NCBI GenBank assembly: GCA_963816725.1
Contig: CAWFMC010000005.1
Span: forward strand, 186,001-250,000
Source of the DNA: CAVSUB01 sp963816725
Lineage (GTDB): Bacteria; Acidobacteriota; Vicinamibacteria; Vicinamibacterales; 2-12-FULL-66-21
DNA length: 64,000 nucleotides
Direction of reading: 5' to 3'
Part shown: piece after piece, positions 25,110 through 33,937 of the stretch
Layout: the number at the start of each line of letters is the position of its first letter
Numbering within the stretch: position 1 is the stretch's first letter
Made by a program: the position numbers and the translations under genes
Notes under the pieces: model-generated
Databases searched by the model: none
What the model saw: only the letters and a program-made list of their open reading frames with translations
What the model was told of the DNA's origin: nothing

Positions 25110-27165
25110 TCAGGGCTGGTCGACGCGGACTGAGCTCAGTTCGACACGCTCGAGAGTGACCGGCGCGCGACCGTCGATCCACAGGCGGTAGTCGAGACTG
25201 GACGAGCCGCCCGGCAGGGTGAACGTGATGTCGGCGATCTGGTGCGTATCGGGGTGAAGGCTCGCCCCGGTGACGTCTTGCCTGGCGATCCGGGTCTCGC
25301 CGTCCCAGACGTCCACGAACCCGAAGGCCCCATCCGGCGCGCCTGTCACCGTGCCGACCCAGCGGGCCCGATACACGCCACGCTTGATGGGAATCGCCGG
25401 TCCGAACTGCAGATAGCCCGGCCGGCCGATCGACTTGATCGTCCCGGCAGGCTCGTCCTTCTCGCCGGCGTCGATCAGAAAGCGCTCGTTGGCAGCGCGG
25501 ATCGACAGCGCGATCGGACGACGCTGCTCGTATTGCTCGGCGAGTCGACGGCCGGCGCCGAGATTGAGGTACCAGATGCTCCGCAGCCTTGCGGCACTGA
25601 ACAGCGGGTCGTGCAGCACGCGGCCCAGCCGGTCGTAGTACGCATGCAGGAGCGGGTCGGCCAGCTGGTTCTGCCCGGTCTCGATCGTCTGCAGATACCC
25701 ATCGGGGATGTCGCGGAAGAAGTGGCCCGAGTAGAACTCGAAATAGAGGCGCGGCGAGACCGGCAATCGGGCCAGCAGCGGGTCCGACAGCGCATTGCGA
25801 TCGACGAGGTGCTTGGAGGGTCCCGCGAACAGGCCGTAGGCGCCGATGCTGCCCTGCACTGTGACCTTCTCAGGACCGTTGCGGAAACTGATCCCTTCGC
25901 GGACCCAGGTGTGATCCGGAAGCTGACGGAACGGCGCCGAGGTCAGCGGATTGGATCCTTGATGCGAGTGTCCATGCTCGTCGCGAACGCCGTTCTGCGT
26001 GCGCCACGGCCAGCCGGCCTCGTAGCCCGGGCCGACCTTGACCGGCGCCAGCGGCGCGAGCAGGTTGTAGAGCAGCAACGCGCCAATCGCGACCGGCTGA
26101 TACTCGAGCCCTCTCAGCAGCTGTACGGTGGTCATCACCGAGACGAGAAACGGCATGGCGAAGAAGCGGCCGCTCATGAAGTCGCCGCCCACCGAGATCG
26201 TGTAGAGCACGTACAGGAGGGCGGAGGCCATCGCGGTCCGGCTGGATGCGCCGCCACGCCACCCGAGCGCGGCCGCGAACCCGATCGAGGTCAGCGTGAC
26301 CGGATCGTGCGCCAGGCTGTTGAACAGATAAGCAAGGCCCTGGCGATAGAGCAGAGAAGACGGGATCCCGGTTGCGACCTTGGCGTAGTAGGTGTTGGGA
26401 AGCGGGAAGCCGTAATAGAGCGTCGCGAACAGCAGCCACGCGGCCGCCGGCACCGCGAAGCCGGTGAGCAGCGGCACCAGTCGCGCCCGGTTCGACGTCC
26501 GCATCGTCCGGATCGTCAGCCACGCGAGCGGGACGGCGTAGAGCAGGACGCTGTCGATGCGGTTGACGAACGCCAGCCCGGCGATCAGCCCAAAGCTCCG
26601 CAGCTCGGCGTTCGTCGGCGCCGTCGCATCGCGCAGCGAACCAGCGCGTGTAGAACCAAGCGAGCAGGAAATAGCTGAGGGGATACTCGAGCCCCGAGCT
26701 GGCGTAATCCATGAACGCCTTGGAGCTCAGCACCCACACGAACGCGACCGCGGCGGTCCATCCCCACTGGACGCTGCGGGCAATGCGCAGCAGTGCCGCG
26801 AGCACGAACCCGTACGACACGATTTGCGCCGTGAAGAAAAAGTCCCGGGTGATGAAGTGCGCGACCGTCAGGACCAGCATCCAGAGCGGATGCGTGTAGG
26901 CCTGCACGCGCTCGCCGGGATTGAACACCGGACCGTAGCCGTGCACCACGTTCCACACCACCCGGAACGTGATGTAGGCGTCGTCACCCAGCCAGGCGTT
27001 GGCGAGAAAGACGTAAGTGAAGATCGCGACGAGGAAGACGAGGACGACGCGGCGTTGCGGCAGGTCCGCAGCGGCGGTCGCGGGCGAGGAACTGGAGGAG
27101 AGCACTGCCACTCGGATGGCGGGCGGGATGGCGGGGAGATGTCTCCCGCGCCATCCCGCGGCCAC
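25110..27165 (-). CDS. Polytopic glycosyltransferase-like membrane protein with C-terminal domain (one frame break)
   Basis: About 684 residues after one base is removed near 26638-26641, where RWF must continue as SLRDATAPTNAELRSFGL. The N-terminal part has GDDAYITFRV in the first loop, an acidic pair typical of GT-C enzymes, followed by about ten hydrophobic helices. Residues of about 400-684 form a soluble domain ending in a beta-sandwich-like region (KRGVYRARWVGTVTG, FGFVDVWDG, ADITFTLPGG). It probably transfers a sugar from a lipid-linked donor on the periplasmic face. The start is uncertain: GTG 27165 follows the upstream stop closely, while GTG 27111 or 27105 also fit. Confidence 0.7.
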
Positions 27166-27171
27166 GATCCG

Positions 27172-28257
27172 CTAGAGCCCCGAGGGTCGGGCCCGCTGCG
27201 AGATCCAGACGTTGCGGACGATCATCCCGGGCACGGTCGCGGCGGATGGTCCGCTGCGGCCCACCGGCGCGCCGATGAAGGCGTAGTGCGGATCGGGATC
27301 GTACGGGCCGTTGTAACCCTTGCCCTTGTTGTAGATCGTCGGGCCCGTGGATCCGCCGCGCTGCACGCGGACGTTGAACACGCCGTTCCAGGTGGCCGTC
27401 CACAGGTACGCCTGGTTCGGATCGAACTCGACGAACTGCCGATCGGCCCCTTCGGTGTCGACCTGGTCGTTGTGCGAGATGAACCGCCAGGCGATGATCC
27501 CCTCGGGATCGCCGCGCTTCTCGACCGTCATCCGCCGCTCGTTGGTGATCAGATCGGACAGCCCTTCCGACATCGCGAACACCTTGGTCTTGTCCCCCTC
27601 GGTGTTGGTCGCCATGCCGGTGATGATCAGCGAGAACTCGCCGGTCACCATGGTGCGCGGCAGGCGATAGCGGATGTGGCTGGTGAAGTCTTCGAGGCGG
27701 ACCCCGACGCCCGGGATGAACGTGACCGGCCCGACGATCTCACCCACGGTGCGGCCGTTGGTGAGCGGGTCGAACACCTCGTTGTCGCGGATGTAGCCGC
27801 CGGACGGCGCCTTGAACGTCGCCGTCGCCGACCACGGCCCGCGGTCGTTGCCGACGCCGGCACGCACGCGCCAGGTGTGGGTGGTGTCGAATTCGAGGGT
27901 GCAGTTGGTCGGGGTATAAGTGACCGTCGTGCCGGTGCCGCCGCCGATCAGGCCGGAGGGGCAGACCGTCGCGCCGGCGGCATTCTTGATCTCGAACTCG
28001 TACGAGAGCGGGGTGGCGCTGCCGTACGTGGACGTCGATTTCCCAGCGACGAAGACGACACTGTCAGGTTGCGCGTTGTTGATCGGCGATTGCGGGGTTG
28101 GCGCGGAGACTTTCAACGTTGAACCGTCCGCAGCGGCGTTGGAGCCAGCCGGTTGCGAGGACGAGGGAGCGGTCGGGGTTTCCGGAGTCTTGGAACATGC
28201 GATCGCGACGGCGAGCACCATCGCAGACCCGCACAGTGCGAGCGTCTTGTACTGCAT
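27172..28257 (-). CDS. SPINNA-type lipoprotein with Fn3-like and lectin-like domains
   Basis: A 361-residue lipoprotein starting at ATG 28257, behind GAGG at good spacing. The lipobox AVAIACSK puts the Cys near residue 21. Residues of about 50-150 are a fibronectin-III-like domain opening with APTPQSPINNAQP and closing with THTWRVRAG. Residues of about 155-361 resemble a concanavalin/laminin-G-like sandwich (FTSHIRYRLPRTMVTGEF, AWRFISHNDQ, LWTATWNGVFNVRVQRGG, PHYAFIGAPVG), which could bind carbohydrate. It ends seven bases before the membrane glycosyltransferase start. A paralogous SPINNA segment is in the lipoprotein at 29356-30525. Confidence 0.75.
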   Translation of the reverse strand: MQYKTLALCGSAMVLAVAIACSKTPETPTAPSSSQPAGSNAAADGSTLKVSAPTPQSPINNAQPDSVVFVAGKSTSTYGSATPLSYEFEIKNAAGATVCPSGLIGGGTGTTVTYTPTNCTLEFDTTHTWRVRAGVGNDRGPWSATATFKAPSGGYIRDNEVFDPLTNGRTVGEIVGPVTFIPGVGVRLEDFTSHIRYRLPRTMVTGEFSLIITGMATNTEGDKTKVFAMSEGLSDLITNERRMTVEKRGDPEGIIAWRFISHNDQVDTEGADRQFVEFDPNQAYLWTATWNGVFNVRVQRGGSTGPTIYNKGKGYNGPYDPDPHYAFIGAPVGRSGPSAATVPGMIVRNVWISQRARPSGL

Positions 28258-28458
28258 CAACTACCTCGTAGTGCTGGACGTGGGGCTCCCGAACCAGGAG
28301 CAGTGTTTTAGCCGCGACAGATTACTACACGCGCGATCGAGTGTCATGCCCAAAGTCTCACGTGCGCCAGCAATTGCGGCAGATCCTTCGTGCTACGATG
28401 ATCGAACTTTGCCTGGCCGGGCGCGTCCCGGTCGTGGTCCTCACGCGCAAGGAGAATG

Positions 28459-29190
28459 ATGAAGAGCACGTTGATCACGCTGGCTTCCAGCGTCGCCCTG
28501 ACCTTGGCCGCCGCGCTGCCCGCCAGCGCGCAGATGCAGTGGACGGACAAGGCGTTCGTAAGCGTCAATTTCGGGGCCCAGGCCCCTTCGCAGTCTTTGA
28601 CCTCGGCGACCACCCCGGATATCTATGACGAGCCGGCGAGCTTCGCGTCCACTCAGGACGTCGCCGGCGGCGCCTTCTTCGACATTGCCGGCGGTTACAA
28701 GGTGTGGGAGAACCTCGCGGTGGGCATCGGCATCACGCACGTGGGCAGCACCGCGGATCTGACCGTCAATGCCAGCATTCCGGACCCGCTGTTCTTCGAC
28801 CGGCCGCGCAACGTCACCACCTCTGTTGCCGATGCGCACCACTCGCAGACCGCGATCAACCTGACCGGCACCTGGGTGATGCCGATCACCGACAAGATCG
28901 ACATCGGCTACCAGTTCGGCCCCACCATCTTCCTGGTCAGTCAGGACCTGCCGGGTGTACCGACGATCACCGAGCCGGGACCGACGATCACGTCGCTCCC
29001 GCTCGCGAGCGAGGACAAGACGACGGTGGGCGTGCACTTCGGCGTGGATCTGACCTACATGGTCACGCCGCGCTTCGGCGTCGGCGGCATCGCCCGCTAC
29101 TCGTGGGGCTCGGCCGACCTGGCTGGCGCGGACGACTCGTTGACCGTGGGCGGGTTCCAGATCGGCGCCGGCCTTCGCGTCCGCTTCTGA
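28459..29190 (+). CDS. Outer-membrane beta-barrel protein
   Basis: A 243-residue exported barrel. AAGGAG at 28449-28454 favours ATG 28459 over the adjacent ATG 28456. The signal peptide (MKSTLITLASSVALTLAAA) is cleaved near PASAQ. Alternating strands (FFDIAGGYKVWENLAVGIGI, INLTGTWVMPITDKIDIGY, VGVHFGVDLTYMVTPRFGV) end GAGLRVRF with the C-terminal Phe used for BAM recognition. It resembles small OmpA-beta/opacity-like barrels. It is flanked by two SPINNA lipoproteins on the other strand. A hairpin follows 26 bases after the stop. Confidence 0.8.
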   Translation: MKSTLITLASSVALTLAAALPASAQMQWTDKAFVSVNFGAQAPSQSLTSATTPDIYDEPASFASTQDVAGGAFFDIAGGYKVWENLAVGIGITHVGSTADLTVNASIPDPLFFDRPRNVTTSVADAHHSQTAINLTGTWVMPITDKIDIGYQFGPTIFLVSQDLPGVPTITEPGPTITSLPLASEDKTTVGVHFGVDLTYMVTPRFGVGGIARYSWGSADLAGADDSLTVGGFQIGAGLRVRF

Positions 29191-29215
29191 GTCACGTCCC
29201 GCTCGAGACACGAAC

Positions 29216-29243
29216 AGGGGCGAGCCTGAAAGGGCTCGCCCCT
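29216..29243 (+). terminator. Rho-independent-type terminator hairpin
   Basis: AGGGGCGAGCC at 29216-29226 pairs perfectly with GGCTCGCCCCT at 29233-29243 around a six-base loop. The following bases, GCGTTTGT, are only weakly T-rich. It sits 26 bases after the beta-barrel stop codon. Confidence 0.65.
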
Positions 29244-29355
29244 GCGTTTGTACTGTGACGGCGCTCGCAGCGGTCAGTTAGCCAGCAGCTATCGGCTGTC
29301 CCTACAGGTTCGGCGCGTTCTGCCCTGAGCCCTTACCCCCAAGCCCGAGTCCTCT

Positions 29356-30525
29356 CTACTTGCAGCTGACCGAGCCGTAGCTCTTATAGAACGTCCCCGG
29401 GAACCCGGCCTCGCTCCACGTGAGCCGCAGCGGCGTCGACGTGTTGTCGTAGTCGAACCCGATGTCGACGCCCATGTCGCCGTCGCCGCGCCGCCAGGCG
29501 AGGAAGTCGATGCTGATGTCCGGGCCGCCGCGCTTCAGGTTGTAGCCGAGATCCATCCCGCCGCACTTGCCGGCCTCGATGATCCGATCGCGCAGGAACG
29601 ACATGTTGTCGACCCGCTGGCTGGAGGACACGCCACCGGCCAGCCGCTCGGGATATTTCGCACTGATGCAGGCGATGATCGCCGGCCCGTTGTTCGCGGC
29701 GCAGTTCGCCCCCGTGCCGCCGCCGCCACCACCGCCTCCGCCGCCGGGGCTCGGCGTGGTCACGGCGTTGGGCGTGCGGAAGACCTGGACGACGCTCCAG
29801 TCGCCGAGCGTCTCCGCGTCCATCGCGCGCGCGCGCCAGTACTGGGTGGCGTTGTTCGGCAGCGGCGCGCCCAGCGTCACCGTTGTCTCGCCGGGGCCTT
29901 CGTTGGCGGCGCCGTTGCCCGTCAGCGACGTGAAGCCCTGGCTCGACGACACCTGGAACTCATAGACCAGGCTGCCCACCGCGGCGTTCTTGTCGGAGTT
30001 CCGGACGTGCAGGGTAGGCTGATTCGACTCGGCGACCGCGTTGTTGATCGGCGAGGCGGGGACCGGCGCGGCTATGAACGGCTTGGGCAGCAGCTCGAAC
30101 TGCGCGGTCATGTACGGGCCGGTATTCGCCCCGTCCTCGGCGCGCGCCCGCCAGTAGTAGGTGCGTCCGATGTCGAGCCGATCGAGCACGACGCTCGTCT
30201 TGCCGTCGGCGCCGGGGGGCACGGAGCCGCGGCCGAACACTTTCGCGGTGAAGTTGCTGTCGCTGGCGACCTCGAAGGTGTAACTGATCGGGCGGACGCC
30301 GGTGGTGCTCGAGTTCGAGACGGTGAGGCGGATCGGCTGCTGCGCGTCTCTTAACTTCGTCCCGAGCGCCGGTTCCACCGTACGTGGCGCGGTGATGTCC
30401 ACGCCGGGGATGGGGCCGGCCACCGAGGGGCTCAGCGGCGTTTCGCTCTTCTGCGCTTCGCATCCGGCGAGCGCGACGACCGACATCAAGACGACAACGG
30501 CAAGGGCCGAGGAGTTGGTGCGCAT
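29356..30525 (-). CDS. SPINNA-type lipoprotein, two Fn3-like domains and a unique C-terminal domain
   Basis: A 389-residue lipoprotein starting at ATG 30525. The lipobox VVALAGCE gives a Cys near residue 22. Two Fn3-like domains follow, at about residues 45-140 (TYYWRARAEDGANTGPY) and 145-245 (PASPINNAVAES, QYWRARAMDAETLGDW). A hinge of ten consecutive glycines then leads to a compact C-terminal domain of about 110 residues with four cysteines (ANCAAN, IIACIS, AGKCGGMD, final SCK). I do not recognise this last domain. Fn3-like arrays in surface lipoproteins usually act as spacers or adhesive modules. It is the first minus-strand gene after a 350-base gap. Confidence 0.75.
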   Translation of the reverse strand: MRTNSSALAVVVLMSVVALAGCEAQKSETPLSPSVAGPIPGVDITAPRTVEPALGTKLRDAQQPIRLTVSNSSTTGVRPISYTFEVASDSNFTAKVFGRGSVPPGADGKTSVVLDRLDIGRTYYWRARAEDGANTGPYMTAQFELLPKPFIAAPVPASPINNAVAESNQPTLHVRNSDKNAAVGSLVYEFQVSSSQGFTSLTGNGAANEGPGETTVTLGAPLPNNATQYWRARAMDAETLGDWSVVQVFRTPNAVTTPSPGGGGGGGGGGTGANCAANNGPAIIACISAKYPERLAGGVSSSQRVDNMSFLRDRIIEAGKCGGMDLGYNLKRGGPDISIDFLAWRRGDGDMGVDIGFDYDNTSTPLRLTWSEAGFPGTFYKSYGSVSCK

Positions 30526-30875
30526 GGTGCGATATCCCGTCGACCGCACCGCTGGGATCGCGGAGCGGCTCGAATGCTGAGGGGGAGCCTCCGGCTGACA
30601 GCCGGACACAGTCGAACTATCGGCACCGGGCGGGAAGGACTGTAGTCCTGAAGGTCCGAGGCCGGATCCCGCGAGCGGCGCGCACGGCGCATGAGGGAAC
30701 AACAAGGGTGACTCCAGGGCAAACGCGGGCGCACGCTGCGCCGGCGAGAAGCCGCGCGCTTCGTCGTGTCCGCGAGGACAGTCGGACTCTTGATCAGTGT
30801 CGAGCGCAAGAGCTCGCGTGTCTAAGACGTTCGCTGACGCGAGTTGGCTGACTATCGGCCCACGGCGGGCCGTCG
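30526..30875. other. Intergenic region, 350 bases, no gene recognised
   Basis: The region lies between two minus-strand genes. It contains several short inverted repeats (for example GGCTGACAGCC near 30592-30602 and GGACTGTAGTCC near 30638-30649) that could shape the leader of the SPINNA lipoprotein message. No open frame with coding character, tRNA or convincing riboswitch was seen. Confidence 0.5.
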
Positions 30876-31896
30876 TCAAGCTGAGCGGGGAGCGGGACGA
30901 AGCGGATCGGCGGCCGACCGCAGCCGGGCGAGATACACGACGCCGCCAGAGAGCGAGAACAGGATGACGAGGACGGCGCCGATGAAGGACACCAGCAGCG
31001 CCGATTCGAGCGGCAGGCCGAGGTGTGTGAAGTAGTACCCGAAGGTCGCTTCCCGCACGCCGAAGCCGTTCATCGACACCGGCGCCATCTGCACGACGAA
31101 GGAGATCGGAACCACCACCGCGAGTTGCGCGAAGGTGATCGGAATCCGCAGGCTGTGGGCGATGGCGAGATAGAACGCGACCAGGATGCCCTGGACGGCC
31201 ACCGCGCCGGCGAAGCAGGAGACCAGGGTTGCCGGGGTTTCCTTGAACCGGGCGAGGGCCGCGGTCAGCCGCCCGAGCCGCTCGTCGACCCATTCCGGGT
31301 GGATGATTCGGAGCGGCTGAAAGAGCCGGGTGAAGCCTTCGGGCATCAGCAGCGCCGGGGTCGCGATCATGGCGGCCACGCCAAAGCCAGCCCACAGGAT
31401 CCCGGGGCCTACCGGTCCGATCGCCGCCGGCCCGAGCCGGGCCGACGCGCCGAGCGCCGCGACCAGGACCAGGCCAATCAGCCCGAGCCCGCGATCGATC
31501 AGGACCACCGTCGTCGCGACGGTCTTGGATCCGGCGGCCGGGGCGGTATCCGCGATCCGGATCACGTCGCCACCGATATTGCTGGGCAGGAAATTGTTGA
31601 AGAATGTGGCGACCAGAAACGATGAGGTCAGGCCGGCGAAGGTGTGGGCGATCCGCTGCGCCTGGAGCAGCAGGCCCCAGCGCCAGGCACTCACCAGGAT
31701 CATCGCCGCATACAGCCCGAGGGCCCCGAGCAGCCACGGGACCGACGCCGTCCGCGCCACCGACCAGAGCCGGCCGACATCAACCTTGGAGAAGAGCAGC
31801 TGCGAGCAGCGCGATGCTGACCGCGGCCTTGAGCAACGGGACCAGGATGGCCCGCGCGCGCGAGTGCCGCGCCGGTGCCGTTTCAGTGATGGACAC
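30876..31896 (-). CDS. Second flippase-like membrane protein (LPG synthase TM family; one frame break)
   Basis: About 339 residues after one base is removed near 31798-31806. The true N-terminus lies in another frame: GTG 31896 opens with SITETAPARHSRARAILVPL and a hydrophobic run (AAVSIALLAA) that then joins LLFSKVDVGRLWSVART. The body has about eight helices and the signature FFNNFLPSNIGGDVIRI of the UPF0104/MprF flippase region, plus MAPVSMNGFGVREATFGYYF near the end. Unlike the copy at 22835-23794, it retains the NNFLP motif. It probably translocates or supports transfer of a lipid-linked intermediate for the adjacent glycan genes. It is divergent from the GT4 gene at 31986. Confidence 0.8.
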
Positions 31897-31941
31897 GTTC
31901 CGTCCATCATACCTTAACCCTCGCAGATGGCGAGACTTACG

Positions 31942-31970
31942 TTGACCTTTCGGTCGCGCTTGCCTACAAT
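31942..31970 (+). promoter_or_regulatory. Sigma-70-type promoter of the glycan cluster
   Basis: TTGACC at 31942-31947 and TACAAT at 31965-31970 are spaced by 17 bases. Initiation near 31977 leaves a leader of under ten bases before the GTG at 31986, so the message may be almost leaderless. It heads the plus-strand set of glycosyltransferase genes. Confidence 0.75.
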
Positions 31971-31985
31971 GCCAAGCTCAGACCT

Positions 31986-33185
31986 GTGAAGATCCTCATG
32001 CTTGCGCCGGAGCCCTTTTTCGAGCCCCGGGGCACCCCGTTCAGCGAGTTTCACCGCATCCGCGCCCTCGCCGATCTGGGGCACACGGTCGACCTCGTCA
32101 CCTATCCGTTCGGGAGCGACGTCAGCCTGCCGGGCCTGCGCATCTTCCGGTGCCTGCGCCCGCCGTTCCTCCATCGGATCGGCATCGGGCCGTCGTTCGC
32201 CAAGATCCCGCTGGACCTCGCGCTCACGCTGACCGCCATCCGCCGGATGCTCGCCGGCGGTTACGATGCGGTCCACTCGCACGAGGAAGGGGGCTTCATC
32301 GGGGTGGTCCTCGCCTGGATGATGGGCGTGCCGCATCTCTACGACATGCACTCCAGCCTGCCCCAGCAGTTGAGCAATTTCGCGTTCAGCCGCTCGAAGC
32401 TGCTCGAGGCCGCGTTCGCGTGGATGGAGCGGATCGTGATCCGCCGGTCACGGGTGGTGATAGTGATCTGCCCGCATCTCGAGGAGACGGTCCGGAGCAT
32501 CGACCCCGTCGTGCCGACCGTGCTGATCGAGAACGCCCCCGGATCCGGCGATGCGCCGGTCGAGGGTTCGGGCCGGGCAGTGAGAGCGACCCTGGGCCTC
32601 GGCGAGTCCACGCCCGTCGTCCTCTATACGGGGACCTTCGAGGCCTACCAGGGATTAGACCTCCTCTTCGCGGCCGCCGCAGAGGTCAAGGCACGGAGGC
32701 CGGATGTCCGGTTCGTGCTCGCCGGCGGCCGTCCGGATCAGATCGAGGCGTTCCGGCGCGACGCCGCCCGCGCCGGCATCGCCGATGTGGTCATGTTCGC
32801 GGGCCAGCGTCCAGCAGACGAGATCCCGGCCTATCTCGACGCGGCGGACGTGCTCGTGTCGCCGCGCAGCACCGGCACCAATACGCCGCTCAAGATCTAT
32901 CAATACCTCCGGTCGGGACGGCCGATCGTCGCCACCCGCCTGCTGACGCACACCCAGGTATTGGACGACGGCATCGCCATCCTGACGACGCCGGACGCGG
33001 CGGGGGTTGCGGCGGGGATTCTGTCGGCGATCGACGCCCCGGAGCACGCCCGGGCGATCGGCGCCAGCGCGCGACGGTTGGCCGAGACCAAGTACAGCTA
33101 CGAGTCTTACCTGGCCCGGACGCGGCAGGCCTGCGACCACCTCACCCGCGAGGCGGCGCCGCAGGTCGCCGGAGGCGTCGCGTGA
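31986..33185 (+). CDS. GT4 glycosyltransferase
   Basis: A 399-residue GT-B enzyme starting at GTG 31986. The N-terminal domain has MLAPEPFFEPRGTPFSEFHR, with a Gly loop for the acceptor side, and HLYDMHSSLP. The C-terminal donor domain has VLYTGTFEAYQGLDLL, FVLAGGRPDQ, DVLVSPRSTGTNTPLKIYQY (the E-x7-E region, with changes) and GRPIVATRLLTHTQVL. Retaining GT4 enzymes use UDP- or GDP-sugars to extend lipid-linked glycans in the cytosol. It is the first gene after a strong promoter, and its stop overlaps the methyltransferase GTG by four bases. Confidence 0.9.
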   Translation: MKILMLAPEPFFEPRGTPFSEFHRIRALADLGHTVDLVTYPFGSDVSLPGLRIFRCLRPPFLHRIGIGPSFAKIPLDLALTLTAIRRMLAGGYDAVHSHEEGGFIGVVLAWMMGVPHLYDMHSSLPQQLSNFAFSRSKLLEAAFAWMERIVIRRSRVVIVICPHLEETVRSIDPVVPTVLIENAPGSGDAPVEGSGRAVRATLGLGESTPVVLYTGTFEAYQGLDLLFAAAAEVKARRPDVRFVLAGGRPDQIEAFRRDAARAGIADVVMFAGQRPADEIPAYLDAADVLVSPRSTGTNTPLKIYQYLRSGRPIVATRLLTHTQVLDDGIAILTTPDAAGVAAGILSAIDAPEHARAIGASARRLAETKYSYESYLARTRQACDHLTREAAPQVAGGVA

Positions 33186-33937
33186 GCGCGCCCCGCAGCG
33201 AGCATTACAGCTACGCCGTCTACGCCGATCCGGCCATGGCCGCGTCGTTCGAGGGCCGCCGCTTCAGCGGGCCGATCGGACAGCTGATCGCCACCTCGCA
33301 GGAAGCGGTCATCGCGCGGTTTCTCGCGCCGATCGGCGGTCGCACCATCCTCGACGTCGGCACCGGCACCGGCCGGGCCGCGATTGCCCTCGCCCGCCGC
33401 GGGGCCGTCGTCACTGGCGTGGACGCATCCATGGAAATGCTCGCGGTGGCGCGGACGCGGGCCGCGGACCAGCACGTCGACGTGTCCTTCATCCACGGCG
33501 ACGCGCATGGGCTGGCGTTCGACGATGGGGCGTTCGACGCGGTGGTCTGCCTGCGCGTCCTGATGCACACGCCGGACTGGCGGCAGTCGCTGGGGGAACT
33601 GTGCCGGGTCGCGCGTCATCGCGTGGTGTTCGACTATCCGGCCCTGTCCAGCGCCGCGGCGATCCAGGCGCTGACTCGCCGGGTCGCGGCCGCGGCCGGG
33701 TCCGGGGTCGAGGCCTACCGGGTATTCAGCGATCGCTCGGTGACCGAAGTGCTCGCCGCGCGTGGCTTCCGGGTCGCCGACCGGCATCGCCAGTTCGTGC
33801 TGCCGATCGCGTTCCATAAAGCGATCGGATCCGCGGCGTTCACGACGCGCGTCGAAGGCGCGCTCGGCCGGGTGGGGCTGCGGGCGCTGCTGGGATCGCC
33901 GGTGACCGTCGTGGCGGAACGTTGCACGTCCTCGTAA
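33182..33937 (+). CDS. SAM-dependent methyltransferase
   Basis: A 251-residue class I methyltransferase starting at a GTG that overlaps the GT4 stop (GTGA). Motif I reads ILDVGTGTGRAAIALA near residues 58-73, followed by TGVDASMEML (motif II), FIHGDAHGLAFDDGAFDAVV and LRVLMHTPDWRQSLGEL. The C-terminal 80 residues are less typical. The substrate is unknown. Placed between a GT4 and an epimerase, methylation of a glycan residue or lipid carrier end is the simplest guess. The stop lies 16 bases inside the following epimerase gene, so the two are probably coupled. Confidence 0.88.
   Translation: MSAPRSEHYSYAVYADPAMAASFEGRRFSGPIGQLIATSQEAVIARFLAPIGGRTILDVGTGTGRAAIALARRGAVVTGVDASMEMLAVARTRAADQHVDVSFIHGDAHGLAFDDGAFDAVVCLRVLMHTPDWRQSLGELCRVARHRVVFDYPALSSAAAIQALTRRVAAAAGSGVEAYRVFSDRSVTEVLAARGFRVADRHRQFVLPIAFHKAIGSAAFTTRVEGALGRVGLRALLGSPVTVVAERCTSS

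Noticed and set aside
30711..30750. c-di-GMP (GEMM) riboswitch-like stretch CAGGGCAAAC
   Set aside because: It is on the plus strand with no plus-strand gene downstream, and the rest of the GEMM core does not follow.
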